DNA of 64,000 nucleotides from an uncultured Parabacteroides sp. (GCF_947855115.1 NZ_CANTZW010000020.1:1-64000), one strand, 5' to 3'. Positions 35,381-44,664 are shown, counted from the first letter of the stretch. Translations and numbers: made by a program. Notes: a model not told the origin generated them from the letters alone.

Positions 35381-35415
35381 AAAAAAGGCTGCGATTTATA
35401 TCGTAGCCTTTTTTT
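35381..35415 (+). terminator. Rho-independent terminator after rpmE2
   Basis: GGCTGCGAT (35387-35395) pairs with ATCGTAGCC (35400-35408), followed by seven T residues. The next gene's -7 element starts two bases later. Confidence 0.9.
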
Positions 35416-35416
35416 G

Positions 35417-35424
35417 TATCTTTG
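35417..35424 (+). promoter_or_regulatory. -7 element TATCTTTG for the kinase gene
   Basis: Full match 24 nt before the ATG at 35449, placed directly behind the rpmE2 terminator. Confidence 0.65.
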
Positions 35425-35448
35425 CCGGAGTTAACACAATAAAATATC

Positions 35449-36546
35449 ATGGCAAAAACGAAAGAACAATTACTAAACATCTTGGACCAATTCCAGTTGG
35501 ACGAGAAAGTAGTTTCCGCTGAACCTTTTGGAAACGGACACATTAATGATACACTGAAAGTGACAAACGAGAAAGGGGAGATCAAATACGTGCTACAACG
35601 TATCAATCATTTGATCTTCACCAACGTCGAGATGTTGCAAAACAACATCCATATAGTCACCTCCCATATCCGCAAGAAACTGGAAGAAAAAGGGGAAACA
35701 GATATCGACCGTAAGGTATTAACCTTCTTGCCTACCAAAGACGGGAAAAAATATTTTTTCGACGGAGACAGCTACTGGCGGGTATGCCTGTTCATCCCCC
35801 GCAGCAAAAGTTACGAAGAGGTAACCCCCGATCTTTCCTACGAGGCCGGCAAAGCGTTCGGCGATTTCCAAACCATGTTGTCAGACATACCCGAGGGGAC
35901 ATTAGGCGAGACGATCCCGAACTTCCATAACATGGAGTTCCGTCTGCGACAATTCCGTGAGGCTGTAGCCGCCAATCCGGTTGGCCGGCTGGACGAGGTG
36001 AAAGACCTGGTAGAGGAAATCGAGAAGCGTGCGGAAGCGATGTGTATCCAAGAACGCCTATACCGCGAAGGAAAATTGAAGAAACGCACGAACCATTGCG
36101 ATACGAAAGTAAATAACATGATGTTCGATGCCGAGAGCGACAAGGTGCTTTGCGTGATCGACCTAGATACCGTAATGCCGGGCTTCGTTCTTTCCGACAT
36201 CGGCGACTTTATCCGCACAGGGGCCAATACAGGAGCCGAGGACGATGAGAACCTGGATAACGTAAACGTAAACATGGAGATATTCAAAGCCTACACCCGC
36301 GGGTACATGGAAAAGGCAAAGGCTTTCTTAACTCCTACGGAAATCAAGCTATTGCCCTACGGAGGTCGTTTATTGACCTATATGCAGACCGTTCGCTTTT
36401 TAACAGATTACATCAACGGCGATACCTATTACAAGATACATAGCCCGAAACATAACTTAATCCGTACAAAAGCCCAATTCAAGTTACTTCAAAGCCTGGA
36501 GGCCCATGCGGAAGAAATGGATCGATTCATGAATCAATGGTTATAA
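35449..36546 (+). CDS. APH-fold small-molecule kinase (NahK-like)
   Basis: A 365-residue kinase of the aminoglycoside phosphotransferase fold. The catalytic loop reads NHCDTKVNNMMF (usual HGDxxxxN, here with Cys in place of Gly) and the metal-binding motif is CVIDLDTVMPG. An N-terminal nucleotide-binding lobe begins with PFGNGHINDTLKV. Related proteins in Bacteroidota and bifidobacteria phosphorylate N-acetylhexosamines at C1, so a sugar kinase is more likely than antibiotic resistance. Single-gene unit with its own promoter; a GC-rich hairpin follows. Confidence 0.85.
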   Translation: MAKTKEQLLNILDQFQLDEKVVSAEPFGNGHINDTLKVTNEKGEIKYVLQRINHLIFTNVEMLQNNIHIVTSHIRKKLEEKGETDIDRKVLTFLPTKDGKKYFFDGDSYWRVCLFIPRSKSYEEVTPDLSYEAGKAFGDFQTMLSDIPEGTLGETIPNFHNMEFRLRQFREAVAANPVGRLDEVKDLVEEIEKRAEAMCIQERLYREGKLKKRTNHCDTKVNNMMFDAESDKVLCVIDLDTVMPGFVLSDIGDFIRTGANTGAEDDENLDNVNVNMEIFKAYTRGYMEKAKAFLTPTEIKLLPYGGRLLTYMQTVRFLTDYINGDTYYKIHSPKHNLIRTKAQFKLLQSLEAHAEEMDRFMNQWL

Positions 36547-36570
36547 ACTATCATACAAAAGAAAATAAAG

Positions 36571-36595
36571 CGGGCGGGGTGATTCATCCCGCCCG
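36571..36595. terminator. Terminator between the kinase and the histidine-kinase gene
   Basis: CGGGCGGG (36571-36578) pairs with CCCGCCCG (36588-36595). It lies between convergent genes and could serve both. Confidence 0.65.
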
Positions 36596-36683
36596 AATCG
36601 TATACAACTAACCCTAAACGTCCTACAGCCGTAAAGATACAACCTAAGCTAACACGTAAAAAACTCAAGACCTGGGGATTATT

Positions 36684-37985
36684 TCAAGTAAACCAAATCT
36701 TAAACCTCGTCAACCCATCCGAGTAAGAGCGAAGAGAGAACCTGCAGTTATGTTTCAATAGCACCTCGCGGATAAAGATCAGGCCGATCCCCTGTCCGTT
36801 CGGTTTCGTAGAGAAGAAGGGACTGAATAACTTCGCCTCCGTTTCCTTATCGATACCTTTACCTGTATCGGCGATCTCCAGGCAAGTAGGATGCACAGTC
36901 GTACGGATATAAATCGTTCCATCCTGCCCGATGGATTCGGCGGCGTTCTTGATAATATTAACCAAGACTTGCTCGAACAAGGAATTATCCAAGTTCACGA
37001 CTGGTGACTCCTCACTCAGATCCATGACAATCTTTATATTCCGGTTCTGGCAAATCGTCTCCATAAAACGTTTGCAAGAGAAAACCACTTGGCTCAATTC
37101 CTGCGGGCGGCTTTGGGGCTCGGGTATACGAACCACGTCCGCAAAATTGGTAATAAAATGACTCATGCTATAGCAACGTTCGATGGAGACTCGCAAAACC
37201 TCGCAGACATCCTCCATATCCTTCATCCCGCTGAAAGTGGATTCCAGCGTATCCAGGGTAGAGGTGATGCCTGCGGTCGTATTATTCACCTCATGAGAGA
37301 TCATACGTATCACTTGCTCATAGGCTTTCTTCTCAGCCTTGAATACTTCTTGGGTCAATGTCTCTATCAAATAAAACTGATGGTGAAAACCCCGGTCCAC
37401 GAAGGAGGAATGCGTGCATTTATAAATATTAGCGTCGTTCAGCCGGACGGTCTGGGCTTGATACATAGGGACTCGTACCAGTTCTTCCGCCAGTGGCGAA
37501 TCTAATTGGAGAAAACGTTTTCCCACCATCTCTTCCGAACTCCGTGCGCCAAATAATTTACATGCGGCCGGGTTCATGGATAGAATCTCCTCATCCAAGT
37601 TCAAGATGATCACTCCCATCGGAGAAGCGTTGACCAGCAGGTCTAAGAAGTGGTTTTGCTCCCGGAGATGCAAACGTTCATTTTTCAACTGCTCCATCAT
37701 TTTATTAAAGACATCAACCACGCGGTCTGCCTCCGTCTGGCCAACCTTTCCCAAACGGGAACTAAAATCCTGCTCCTTCAACAGCTCCATGCCATTGCCT
37801 ATAATATGCAACGGCTTTACAATACGGCGATAAAAGACCAATAAATAGATGACCGTAATCAAGACCAACATTTCTACCGCGAAAAACATCCGGACCGAAG
37901 CGGTATAAAAGACATAATAAGTCACCACCGCCAATATAGTCAGCAGCAACGCCGTCAAGATCCAGAACCACCCTTTCAATCTCAT
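36684..37985 (-). CDS. Sensor histidine kinase with HAMP and PAS, partner of the sigma-54 activator
   Basis: A 433-residue kinase with two TM helices close together (~7-28 and ~32-51), so almost no periplasmic domain. A HAMP-like linker (to ~105), a PAS domain (~110-215, VNASPMGVIILNLDEEILSMNP), HisKA with His231 (MISHEVNN) and HATPase_c (NIIKNAAES, IADTGKGID, GQGIGLIFIREVL) follow. The architecture is of the NtrY/AtoS kind that works with NtrC-type regulators, whose gene lies 10 nt upstream. The signal is probably sensed in the membrane or the cytoplasm (inference). Confidence 0.95.
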   Translation of the reverse strand: MRLKGWFWILTALLLTILAVVTYYVFYTASVRMFFAVEMLVLITVIYLLVFYRRIVKPLHIIGNGMELLKEQDFSSRLGKVGQTEADRVVDVFNKMMEQLKNERLHLREQNHFLDLLVNASPMGVIILNLDEEILSMNPAACKLFGARSSEEMVGKRFLQLDSPLAEELVRVPMYQAQTVRLNDANIYKCTHSSFVDRGFHHQFYLIETLTQEVFKAEKKAYEQVIRMISHEVNNTTAGITSTLDTLESTFSGMKDMEDVCEVLRVSIERCYSMSHFITNFADVVRIPEPQSRPQELSQVVFSCKRFMETICQNRNIKIVMDLSEESPVVNLDNSLFEQVLVNIIKNAAESIGQDGTIYIRTTVHPTCLEIADTGKGIDKETEAKLFSPFFSTKPNGQGIGLIFIREVLLKHNCRFSLRSYSDGLTRFKIWFT

Positions 37986-37995
37986 CCTGCCTCTT

Positions 37996-39366
37996 TTATT
38001 TATCCACCGGGATCCCGTATTTCTCTAACCTCCGGTATAAAGCGGCACGACTGATCCCCAATGCCGCCGCAACATGCGATAAATTACCTCCATGTACCTC
38101 CAAAGAGCGTAGAATAGTTTGCTTCTCCAGCTCATCCAAAGTCAACCCATCCATAGATGGCAGAATCGCAGACTTAGAACCGGATGTATCTATAAACTGA
38201 GACTCGAAATCTGAGGCTTCCAAAAAAGTCTTGCCTGATACGAGTACCGTCCGCTCCACCAAGTTCTTCAACTCGCGGATATTACCGGAGAAGGGAAGGC
38301 GACTCAAATAAGCCTGGGCATCCGACGAGAACTCAATCCTCGGTAATCCATTGGCCTCCGATTGCTTATCGGCGAAATACCGTGCCAATAATGGAATATC
38401 CTCTCTTCGCTCGCGCAAGGCGGGTAAATGCACCGTGATCAGGTTGATCCGGTAAAAGAGATCTTCGCGAAACGTACGGTCTGCCACCATCGACCGCAAA
38501 TCCCGGTTCGTGGCGCTTACGACCCGTATATCCACCTTACGAGGACGGCTATCCCCCAACACCTCAAATGTTTGATCCTGCAATACACGAAGCAATTTCA
38601 CTTGGCAAGACAATTCCAAATCGCCAATCTCATCCAGAAATATAGTTCCTTTGTTCGCCATCTCGAAACGTCCCACCCGATCTATATACGCATCCGTAAA
38701 AGCTCCTTTCTTATGCCCGAACATCTCACTCTCAAAAAGGCTCTGGGAAAGTCCACCCAAGTTCACCTTCACGAAAGCCTCTTTCGACCGAGGGCTGTTC
38801 GCATGGATAGCCTCCGCTATTAACTCTTTTCCTGTACCGCTTTCGCCGGTAATCAAGACAGAGGCGTTCGTCGGGGCGATACGCGAAACCGTACCCAGCA
38901 CATCCATCAAAGCGGTACTCTGCCCTATAATCTTATCAAAATGAAACTTACGGTCAGCCTCCGAACGATTCAAGGGAACATTCGTCTCTTTCCTCTGCTC
39001 GCTTAATTCCAAAGCGGTCTGGATCGATTTTAACAGCACCAAATTATTCCAAGGTTTCGTAATAAAATCGAAAGCCCCGGCTTGCATTCCCTGGACAGCC
39101 AATGAGATCGATCCCCAAGCGGTCATCAGGATTACCGGAATATCGGGGCGAAAGATCTTCACTTGTTTCAATAAGCGGATTCCCTCTTCCCCCGTGGTGG
39201 TCAACGTGAAGTTCATATCCATCAAGATCAGCTTCGGCGCCTCGGTACGGACTACCTCCAAAGCCTCTTTGGGCCCCGAAACCGCCTCCGGCTGAAACCC
39301 CGCACGTTTTAGCAGGAATGTAAGCGAGGAACGAACAACTGCGTCATCATCTATTATCAATATCAT
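37996..39366 (-). CDS. NtrC-family sigma-54-dependent response regulator
   Basis: A 456-residue activator: receiver domain with Asp50 (LILMDMNF), AAA+ domain with Walker A GESGTGKE (174-181), the sigma-54 contact loop GAFTDA at 221-226 (usual GAFTGA, Gly replaced by Asp), Walker B GTIFLDEIGDL, an R-finger-bearing LFYRINLITVHLP segment, and a Fis-type helix-turn-helix at the C-terminus (LSHVAAALGISRAALYRRL). It is the probable activator of the four sigma-54 promoters in this window. Its gene is second in the tolC-regulator-kinase operon, so it should control its own synthesis. Confidence 0.96.
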   Translation of the reverse strand: MILIIDDDAVVRSSLTFLLKRAGFQPEAVSGPKEALEVVRTEAPKLILMDMNFTLTTTGEEGIRLLKQVKIFRPDIPVILMTAWGSISLAVQGMQAGAFDFITKPWNNLVLLKSIQTALELSEQRKETNVPLNRSEADRKFHFDKIIGQSTALMDVLGTVSRIAPTNASVLITGESGTGKELIAEAIHANSPRSKEAFVKVNLGGLSQSLFESEMFGHKKGAFTDAYIDRVGRFEMANKGTIFLDEIGDLELSCQVKLLRVLQDQTFEVLGDSRPRKVDIRVVSATNRDLRSMVADRTFREDLFYRINLITVHLPALRERREDIPLLARYFADKQSEANGLPRIEFSSDAQAYLSRLPFSGNIRELKNLVERTVLVSGKTFLEASDFESQFIDTSGSKSAILPSMDGLTLDELEKQTILRSLEVHGGNLSHVAAALGISRAALYRRLEKYGIPVDK

Positions 39367-39392
39367 ACTCTATCTTTTTTAGCCGGCTGTTG

Positions 39393-40880
39393 TCATTTGT
39401 CAACTACCAACTTTATAAAATCGGCATCTAATGTACGATTATTCAGAAAATCATACAATGTTATACTACGGATGTTATAAAAATAACGCCAGTAATAATA
39501 CAATTCTTGGATATGCTTTTGCTTCGCGTCATCCTTCGAACTCTGGGCATCGTTCAAGTCTAGGATATCGATCTTTCCGATCATGAAAGTCTCGATCGAG
39601 GTCTTGTAGCGTTTTTCAGCCAAAGTATCCACCTCGGCGGCTATTTCTAATTGAGCGGCTTGATTATTGAAATTCTCCACCAACAGGAAGATATCTTGGT
39701 TAAAATCCATTTGCTCCTGGCGAATCTTGGAAAGCACGACATCCCGATTCGATTCGGCTACTTTCACCTTTCCTTTCCGTTTTCCCCAGTCTAAGATAGG
39801 GATCGAGAGTCCTACCTCTACGATCTGGTTATCCTTCAAAGGGTTGTAAGCCCCTCTCATTGATTTGTCCTTTCCGGTATACCCCACGGAGGCAAACAGA
39901 CTAATGCTCCGGCGATTTCCCTTAGCGGTAGCCACATCGTAATCAGCCTCAAGTTGGCGGCGCATGATATTCTTTGAGAACGAGTTATTCTCCTGAGCTT
40001 TTTCCAATACAGCCTGATAATCCATGCGAACACCTTCTATCGGTTCGGGAAGGACAGGCTCGATCACGTCTTGCTCACTCATCCCTAAAAAGGAACGAAG
40101 CTTAAACATCATCGCATTGTAATTAGACTGGGCCTCGGTCAACTTACCTTTCGCTTGCAAGGCCGACTGTTTCAGGCGCATCAACTCACTTTCCGAGATA
40201 TGCCCGATCTTACGCTTTGCTATCGCGATATCGTAAAGTTTATTAGCATTCACCAAGTTCTGATTACAAATGTCCAGATTATCTTCCGCTAGCAACAAAT
40301 TGAAATAATTCGTGATGGTAGCGATCGTTACATTCTCCACGTTCTCCATATAAGTAGCTTTAGCCTCTTGGTAACGGACAGGTTCGATACGGCGTTTCCA
40401 CTTTTGGTCGTTCACGCCGAAAATCGGTTGCGTCAACGTCAGGCTAACAGGCACACTCATAAATTCGTTGAAAGCTCCACTACCTAACTGCCGGGTAAAA
40501 TCCAACGAGGTATTCAACGCAATCTTACCTCCGGTCAAAGCTATATTCTGGGCGATAGAGATCTCTCCATTCAATCCTAACGCATTATTTTGCACATAGG
40601 TATAAGAACCATCCGATTGCTGGTATTTCGAATACTGCTTGCTATAGGAAGGTAACGTCCCTGTAAATACCACTTCCGGCAACTGATCCGCCCGGTGCGT
40701 GCGAAACTCCCAATAGGCCGTTCGCAACTCATTTAACGCAACGGCCGCATCCACGGATTGAAGCTGGGCGATCTGAATCGCTTGCCGCAAGGTTACTCGA
40801 ACTCTATTCGTATTATCCTGGGCATATACTCCTGAAATTCCCGCCCACAGACAACATATCGCTATATAGATCCTTCTCAT
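39393..40880 (-). CDS. TolC-family outer-membrane efflux protein
   Basis: A 495-residue protein: signal peptide ending near VYA-Q, two coiled-coil-rich repeats of the OEP family (LRQAIQIAQLQSVDAAVALNELRTAYWEF and its later counterpart ADYDVATAKGNRRSISLFASVGY) with the YNPLKDNQIVEVGLSIPILDWG barrel/strand block. It forms the trimeric exit channel for a tripartite pump; the membrane-fusion protein, ATPase and permeases lie at 42-52 kb. Transcribed from a sigma-54 promoter at 40907-40924. The last codons (VVDK) lie within a GTTGAC-type repeat. The regulator gene follows after 26 nt. Confidence 0.95.
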   Translation of the reverse strand: MRRIYIAICCLWAGISGVYAQDNTNRVRVTLRQAIQIAQLQSVDAAVALNELRTAYWEFRTHRADQLPEVVFTGTLPSYSKQYSKYQQSDGSYTYVQNNALGLNGEISIAQNIALTGGKIALNTSLDFTRQLGSGAFNEFMSVPVSLTLTQPIFGVNDQKWKRRIEPVRYQEAKATYMENVENVTIATITNYFNLLLAEDNLDICNQNLVNANKLYDIAIAKRKIGHISESELMRLKQSALQAKGKLTEAQSNYNAMMFKLRSFLGMSEQDVIEPVLPEPIEGVRMDYQAVLEKAQENNSFSKNIMRRQLEADYDVATAKGNRRSISLFASVGYTGKDKSMRGAYNPLKDNQIVEVGLSIPILDWGKRKGKVKVAESNRDVVLSKIRQEQMDFNQDIFLLVENFNNQAAQLEIAAEVDTLAEKRYKTSIETFMIGKIDILDLNDAQSSKDDAKQKHIQELYYYWRYFYNIRSITLYDFLNNRTLDADFIKLVVDK

Positions 40881-40906
40881 TTCTGTATAATTTTTTATTC
40901 AGCTTA

Positions 40907-40924
40907 AGGCAAAAGGTATGCCAA
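40907..40924 (-). promoter_or_regulatory. Sigma-54 -24/-12 promoter of tolC-regulator-kinase operon
   Basis: On the minus strand the core is TTGGCATACCTTTTGCC: GG (40921-40922) and GC (40909-40910) separated by exactly 10 nt. The start codon of tolC is at 40880. Confidence 0.85.
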
Positions 40925-40967
40925 AAACATATATTATTGATAATCCGACAAATAGGAATATTTAAGG

Positions 40968-41002
40968 TGTTCGATAATGGACAGTGTGTTCGCTTTTGAA
41001 AA
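40968..41002 (-). promoter_or_regulatory. Paired activator sites upstream of tolC
   Basis: TGTTCGATAATGGACA (40968-40983) and TGTTCGCTTTTGAAAA (40987-41002) start 19 nt apart; the first starts 46 nt from the -24 GG. The same layout recurs at the other three sigma-54 promoters. The second site overlaps the putative promoter of dgkA on the other strand. Confidence 0.75.
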
Positions 41003-41009
41003 GAATGGT

Positions 41010-41017
41010 TATCTTTG
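41010..41017 (+). promoter_or_regulatory. -7 element TATCTTTG for dgkA
   Basis: Full TAnnTTTG match 34 nt before the ATG at 41051. Its upstream half-promoter overlaps the second activator site of the divergent tolC operon. Confidence 0.6.
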
Positions 41018-41050
41018 CCCGACTCAATAATACATATCGTAAAATTATAA

Positions 41051-41428
41051 ATGAAGAACGAAGGGTTTACATTCCGGAAAAGGATCAAGAGCTTTAAATT
41101 CGCTTTCAATGGAATCAGGCTATTGATAACGAAAGAGCATAACGCTTGGATACATTGCTTTGCGGCGGCTTGTGTGCTTATAGCCGGGGCCTTGCTTGGT
41201 TTATCCCGTATGGAATGGGTAGCCGTAGTCATCGTTATCGGGGCGGTCTTCGCGGCAGAAGCCGTAAATTCCTCAATAGAGGCTTTAGCCGATCTGGTCT
41301 CGCCAGAATACAACGAGGCAATCAAGCGAACGAAAGATTTAGCGGCAGGAGCCGTGTTATTGATAGCGATAGCAGCCGCTATAACCGGATCGATTATCTT
41401 TATACCTAAAATAGCAACTATATTTTAA
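41051..41428 (+). CDS. dgkA: Diacylglycerol/undecaprenol kinase family protein
   Basis: A 125-residue membrane protein with three TM helices. The DAGK signature EAVNSSIEALADLV follows helix 2, with an upstream EHNAWIHC segment. It phosphorylates diacylglycerol or undecaprenol at the inner membrane. The next gene, 6 nt downstream, is a PAP2-type phosphatase, which could reverse or complement the step (inference), so the pair may recycle lipid carriers. The family name is firm, the substrate is not. Confidence 0.92.
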   Translation: MKNEGFTFRKRIKSFKFAFNGIRLLITKEHNAWIHCFAAACVLIAGALLGLSRMEWVAVVIVIGAVFAAEAVNSSIEALADLVSPEYNEAIKRTKDLAAGAVLLIAIAAAITGSIIFIPKIATIF

Positions 41429-41434
41429 ACTTAC

Positions 41435-41992
41435 ATGAGACATATCCTTTTCATATTAACGGCACTCCTGCTTTGCCTATCCGTGAACGCACAGGAACTG
41501 GAAGTGACCGGAAGCCGCAAGGCTGTACGTACCTCGGGCGACGTATTGGTATTTATCACCCCGGTAGCGGGGTTGGCTACGATATTAGCCACGCAAGACT
41601 GGCAGGGATTGAAGCAAGGTGTCTTTACCGGGGTTACGACACTGGGGGTTACGTATGCCTTGAAATACTTGGTCAAAAAAGAACGTCCGGATTATAGCGA
41701 CAATCATTCCTTCCCGTCTATGCATACTTCCGTGTCTTTTGCCGGGGCCGCTTTTATCCAGCGGCATTACGGATGGAAATGGGGTATTCCCGCCTATGCG
41801 ATATCGACGTATGTCGGGTGGAGCCGTGTATACGGAAAGAAGCATGATTGGTGGGACGTGGCGGCAGGAGCTGTTATCGGCGCAGGAAGCGCTTATATCT
41901 TTACCCGCCCGTTCGCTAAGAAGCATAACCTATCAATCAGCCCGGTAGCGGGAGACGGGCATTACGGGGTTTATGCCTCTATGACCTTTTAA
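41435..41992 (+). CDS. PAP2-family membrane phosphatase
   Basis: A 185-residue protein with signal-like N-terminus ending VNA-Q. All three PAP2 motifs are present: KKERPDYSDN, FPSMHTSVSF and SRVYGKKHDWWDV, with the catalytic histidines. The C-terminus GVYASMTF looks like an outer-membrane strand. It probably dephosphorylates lipid phosphates on the outer side of the inner membrane, or in the periplasm. Co-transcribed with dgkA (6-nt gap). Confidence 0.9.
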   Translation: MRHILFILTALLLCLSVNAQELEVTGSRKAVRTSGDVLVFITPVAGLATILATQDWQGLKQGVFTGVTTLGVTYALKYLVKKERPDYSDNHSFPSMHTSVSFAGAAFIQRHYGWKWGIPAYAISTYVGWSRVYGKKHDWWDVAAGAVIGAGSAYIFTRPFAKKHNLSISPVAGDGHYGVYASMTF

Positions 41993-42089
41993 CGGGAAAA
42001 CGCTCTCACTGGAAATAAACAGCCCAGCCGTGTATCGCTACAAGACCGGGCTTCTAATTGTGTGTATGTGTGAAACTTGTAAAGTTACT

Positions 42090-43355
42090 CTATTCATAAT
42101 GCAGCGCCTCCGCCGGCTCTAACCGAGCCGTTGTACGGGCCGGATACCATACACCGCAGATAATCATACAGACGATCAAAGTAAATGTTATCCCTTCACA
42201 AATTGCGAAACGCAGCCACGTGAACGGGAGTAGATAGGAATCTACCAGATCCATAGTGGCGATGTTAAAGCTAATAACCAATGAGGGGACGAACGCCAAG
42301 ATCAGCAGCAAGATACCTTCTCCCATCATAATGGAATTCAACTGGCGACGTGTAGAGCCTAATGCCATCCGCAGCCCCATCTCGCCTTTACGATACTCCG
42401 TACGGAACCAGAAGGTACCGATAATACCAAGGAATATATTCACCAGCAGGAAACAGGCTACCGCCACACGGGTCTTTACCTCGTTCTCCACGCCGGTCGA
42501 ACGGATATATTGTGTCCGCAAATCTGACATCGGGGTCACATCCAGCATATATATATTCCCGATTCGGGCCTGTTTTGCCATATCTTTGCGGAAACGGGCC
42601 GCAAAACCAGTGTCATCTACCTCTGGACGTACCCGGAAGCAGACCTCTAGGCTATTCATCTCACCATCATAATAACCATCTGCCACGGTAGAAGCCGTGA
42701 TCGGCAAGAATGCGACCGGCTCTGCCCGCTCATACTCGCTCCGACGCACCGGTTGGCAAATACCATTTAGCTTGAAATGGTCATTCACAAACATGCGTAC
42801 GATCTCTTGTCCAAGCGAAAGATTAAAGTCCGGATCATCTTGCCCAAACCCTTCGCTGAAGACTGCGCCTTGCGGCTTACGAAGTGCTTCCACCAACGGT
42901 TCGGTACGCCCCTCCCGGTCTCGTACCCTAAATACGGTGAAATAATCGGGCGATACTTTCATCCAACGGCAATTACGCTCCAACGAATCGACCTGGAAAT
43001 TAATGAAGCGTGTACCTTGTGTATAAGGTATTCCCGCGTCACTATAACAAACTTCCTCCACGCCCGGGTAAGCCCGGATACGTTCTAGCAAGTCCAGAAG
43101 CAAGGCTCCATCAGTATCTCCGGGAGCACGCTCCTCCTTCGAAAGGAAGTCTGGATTGGAATCAGAAAGATCCCCAAAACCGATTTGGTACGTATGCTCG
43201 ATATCAAATCCTAAAGGAGTGGTGTAGGTACGTCCCATCACGTATAAATAATCCACAAGGAACCAAAGGAATACAGATACCAACAACAACTCTGCCCATA
43301 ACCAACCGTTCTGCCTGCGCTGGTTCCATATCAATCTCAATAAATGTCGTATCAT
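42090..43355 (-). CDS. FtsX/MacB-type ABC permease, type B (B3)
   Basis: A 421-residue permease: one N-terminal TM helix (LWAELLLVSVFLWFLVDYLYV), a ~230-residue periplasmic MacB-PCD-like domain, and three C-terminal TM helices that carry the FtsX block YRKGEMGLRMALGSTRRQL and the end PARTTARLEPAEALHYE. It belongs to the same subfamily as 45521-46804 and 48320-49588 (shared start IW-Q-R-NGW--ELL and end PAEALHYE). It follows its type-A partner after 24 nt and is the last gene of the ATPase-A3-B3 unit. Confidence 0.93.
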   Translation of the reverse strand: MIRHLLRLIWNQRRQNGWLWAELLLVSVFLWFLVDYLYVMGRTYTTPLGFDIEHTYQIGFGDLSDSNPDFLSKEERAPGDTDGALLLDLLERIRAYPGVEEVCYSDAGIPYTQGTRFINFQVDSLERNCRWMKVSPDYFTVFRVRDREGRTEPLVEALRKPQGAVFSEGFGQDDPDFNLSLGQEIVRMFVNDHFKLNGICQPVRRSEYERAEPVAFLPITASTVADGYYDGEMNSLEVCFRVRPEVDDTGFAARFRKDMAKQARIGNIYMLDVTPMSDLRTQYIRSTGVENEVKTRVAVACFLLVNIFLGIIGTFWFRTEYRKGEMGLRMALGSTRRQLNSIMMGEGILLLILAFVPSLVISFNIATMDLVDSYLLPFTWLRFAICEGITFTLIVCMIICGVWYPARTTARLEPAEALHYE

Positions 43356-43379
43356 ATATGTATCTATTTTATCGGTTTA

Positions 43380-44657
43380 TCAATACTCATTCAACGCATC
43401 CACGATTGGGGTCTTCGTACTCCTCCAAGCCGGTACACCGACGCTCAACAGGTTTAGCAACAAACAAGCGGCAAAGGCCAATAAAAAGACCATGGGATTG
43501 AATAACATATCCGCGTTCAGGAACACTTGGCTAACACCGGCCTCACCTACCGGAAGTAACCAACCGGGCAAAGTAACAATAACGAGGTATGACAGAACCA
43601 ATCCCAACACGCCCCCTAACAGCGTTTGCAACAGGTTCTCGTAAAGAATCTGCCCGATTAGCTCATTTCGGGTCGCCCCGAACGCACGCCGGACACCGAT
43701 CTCAGAAATCCGCCTACGCATCCGGCTCAGAGCCAGACCGCTCATATTGATCGCCGGGATCAACAAGGCAACTGCTATAATCAATAAATAACGTAAGACA
43801 GCCGTTCGCACGTCAGGCTCATTCATGACACCTTCCCGGGTTAGTCGCTCCATAATCGTATCGGGCGCACCTCCCAAGTTCAAGCGATACTCCCGTTGTG
43901 AGGCGTTCATACGTTCCACGTTCGTCTGCAACTCCTCTTTCAAACGAGGCAAATCATCCGTTGAAGCGGCGAGGATGTAAGCTTGGTAACTGCCGATCAG
44001 CCGCTCACAAACGTTGTCCCATAACGTACCGTTTGAAGTGTAAGGCACCCAGACATCCGCATAAGCATCCTCAGCGAGAATAGACACATCTTCCACTACA
44101 CCCCGTATCGTATAGAGGGTGTAACTCAACTCGACAGTCCGCCCCACCACATCGGTCGTACCATAGAGTTTCCGGGCTACCGACTCGCTGACAACAGCAT
44201 CACGGATGCCACTCTCCACCACCTCCTCACCATAAGGTTTACCCGCGAGAAAACGGAAATTAAACACACTCCAGAACCCCGCATCGGTATAGCTCACGTC
44301 TCCCTTGAACTCTACCGTATGATCCGTCACAGCTACCAAGGCTTGATAACCGTGATTCGCAAACCCTACCGCCTCGGCTTGCCGTAAAGGGTAAACACAT
44401 TCCTTCGCTACTCGGGTACCCAACTTCGAGATATTATTTATCTCCGGATTCTCAATACTGTTCGCTCCTGCCGATATAACATAGAGTGTCCGGTCCCGGT
44501 TATCCTCCGGCGAATAATTTGCCGTACGTACCTGCCATACGATCACGATCACCATGATCATGCAAATCGCTAAAGCCGTACCAAAGATGGAGACTCCGGA
44601 AAGGAGCTTGTTTTCCTTTAATAAGGCCCATGCTTGTTTTAGATAAATCTTGTACAT
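43380..44657 (-). CDS. FtsX/MacB-type ABC permease, type A (A3)
   Basis: A 425-residue permease with N-terminal TM (SGVSIFGTALAICMIMVIVIVW), a periplasmic domain that starts YSPEDNRDRTLYV, and a C-terminal three-TM FtsX region with RRRISEIGVRRAFGATRNEL and the closing VPAWRSTKTPIVDALNEY. It matches A1 and A2 (KENKLLSxxSIxGTALAI...PAWR). It lies 7 nt after the ATPase gene and before B3. A/B pairs probably form heterodimers (inference). Confidence 0.93.
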   Translation of the reverse strand: MYKIYLKQAWALLKENKLLSGVSIFGTALAICMIMVIVIVWQVRTANYSPEDNRDRTLYVISAGANSIENPEINNISKLGTRVAKECVYPLRQAEAVGFANHGYQALVAVTDHTVEFKGDVSYTDAGFWSVFNFRFLAGKPYGEEVVESGIRDAVVSESVARKLYGTTDVVGRTVELSYTLYTIRGVVEDVSILAEDAYADVWVPYTSNGTLWDNVCERLIGSYQAYILAASTDDLPRLKEELQTNVERMNASQREYRLNLGGAPDTIMERLTREGVMNEPDVRTAVLRYLLIIAVALLIPAINMSGLALSRMRRRISEIGVRRAFGATRNELIGQILYENLLQTLLGGVLGLVLSYLVIVTLPGWLLPVGEAGVSQVFLNADMLFNPMVFLLAFAACLLLNLLSVGVPAWRSTKTPIVDALNEY

Positions 44658-44664
44658 AATTCAC

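Noticed and set aside
35449..36546. Aminoglycoside resistance gene
   Set aside because: The fold is APH-like, but the substrate region and the context (alone, beside rpmE2) fit the NahK-type sugar kinases of Bacteroidota better.
38428..38944. Overlapping plus-strand frames opposite the sigma-54 activator
   Set aside because: Antisense to the conserved AAA+ domain, no start signal or family features.
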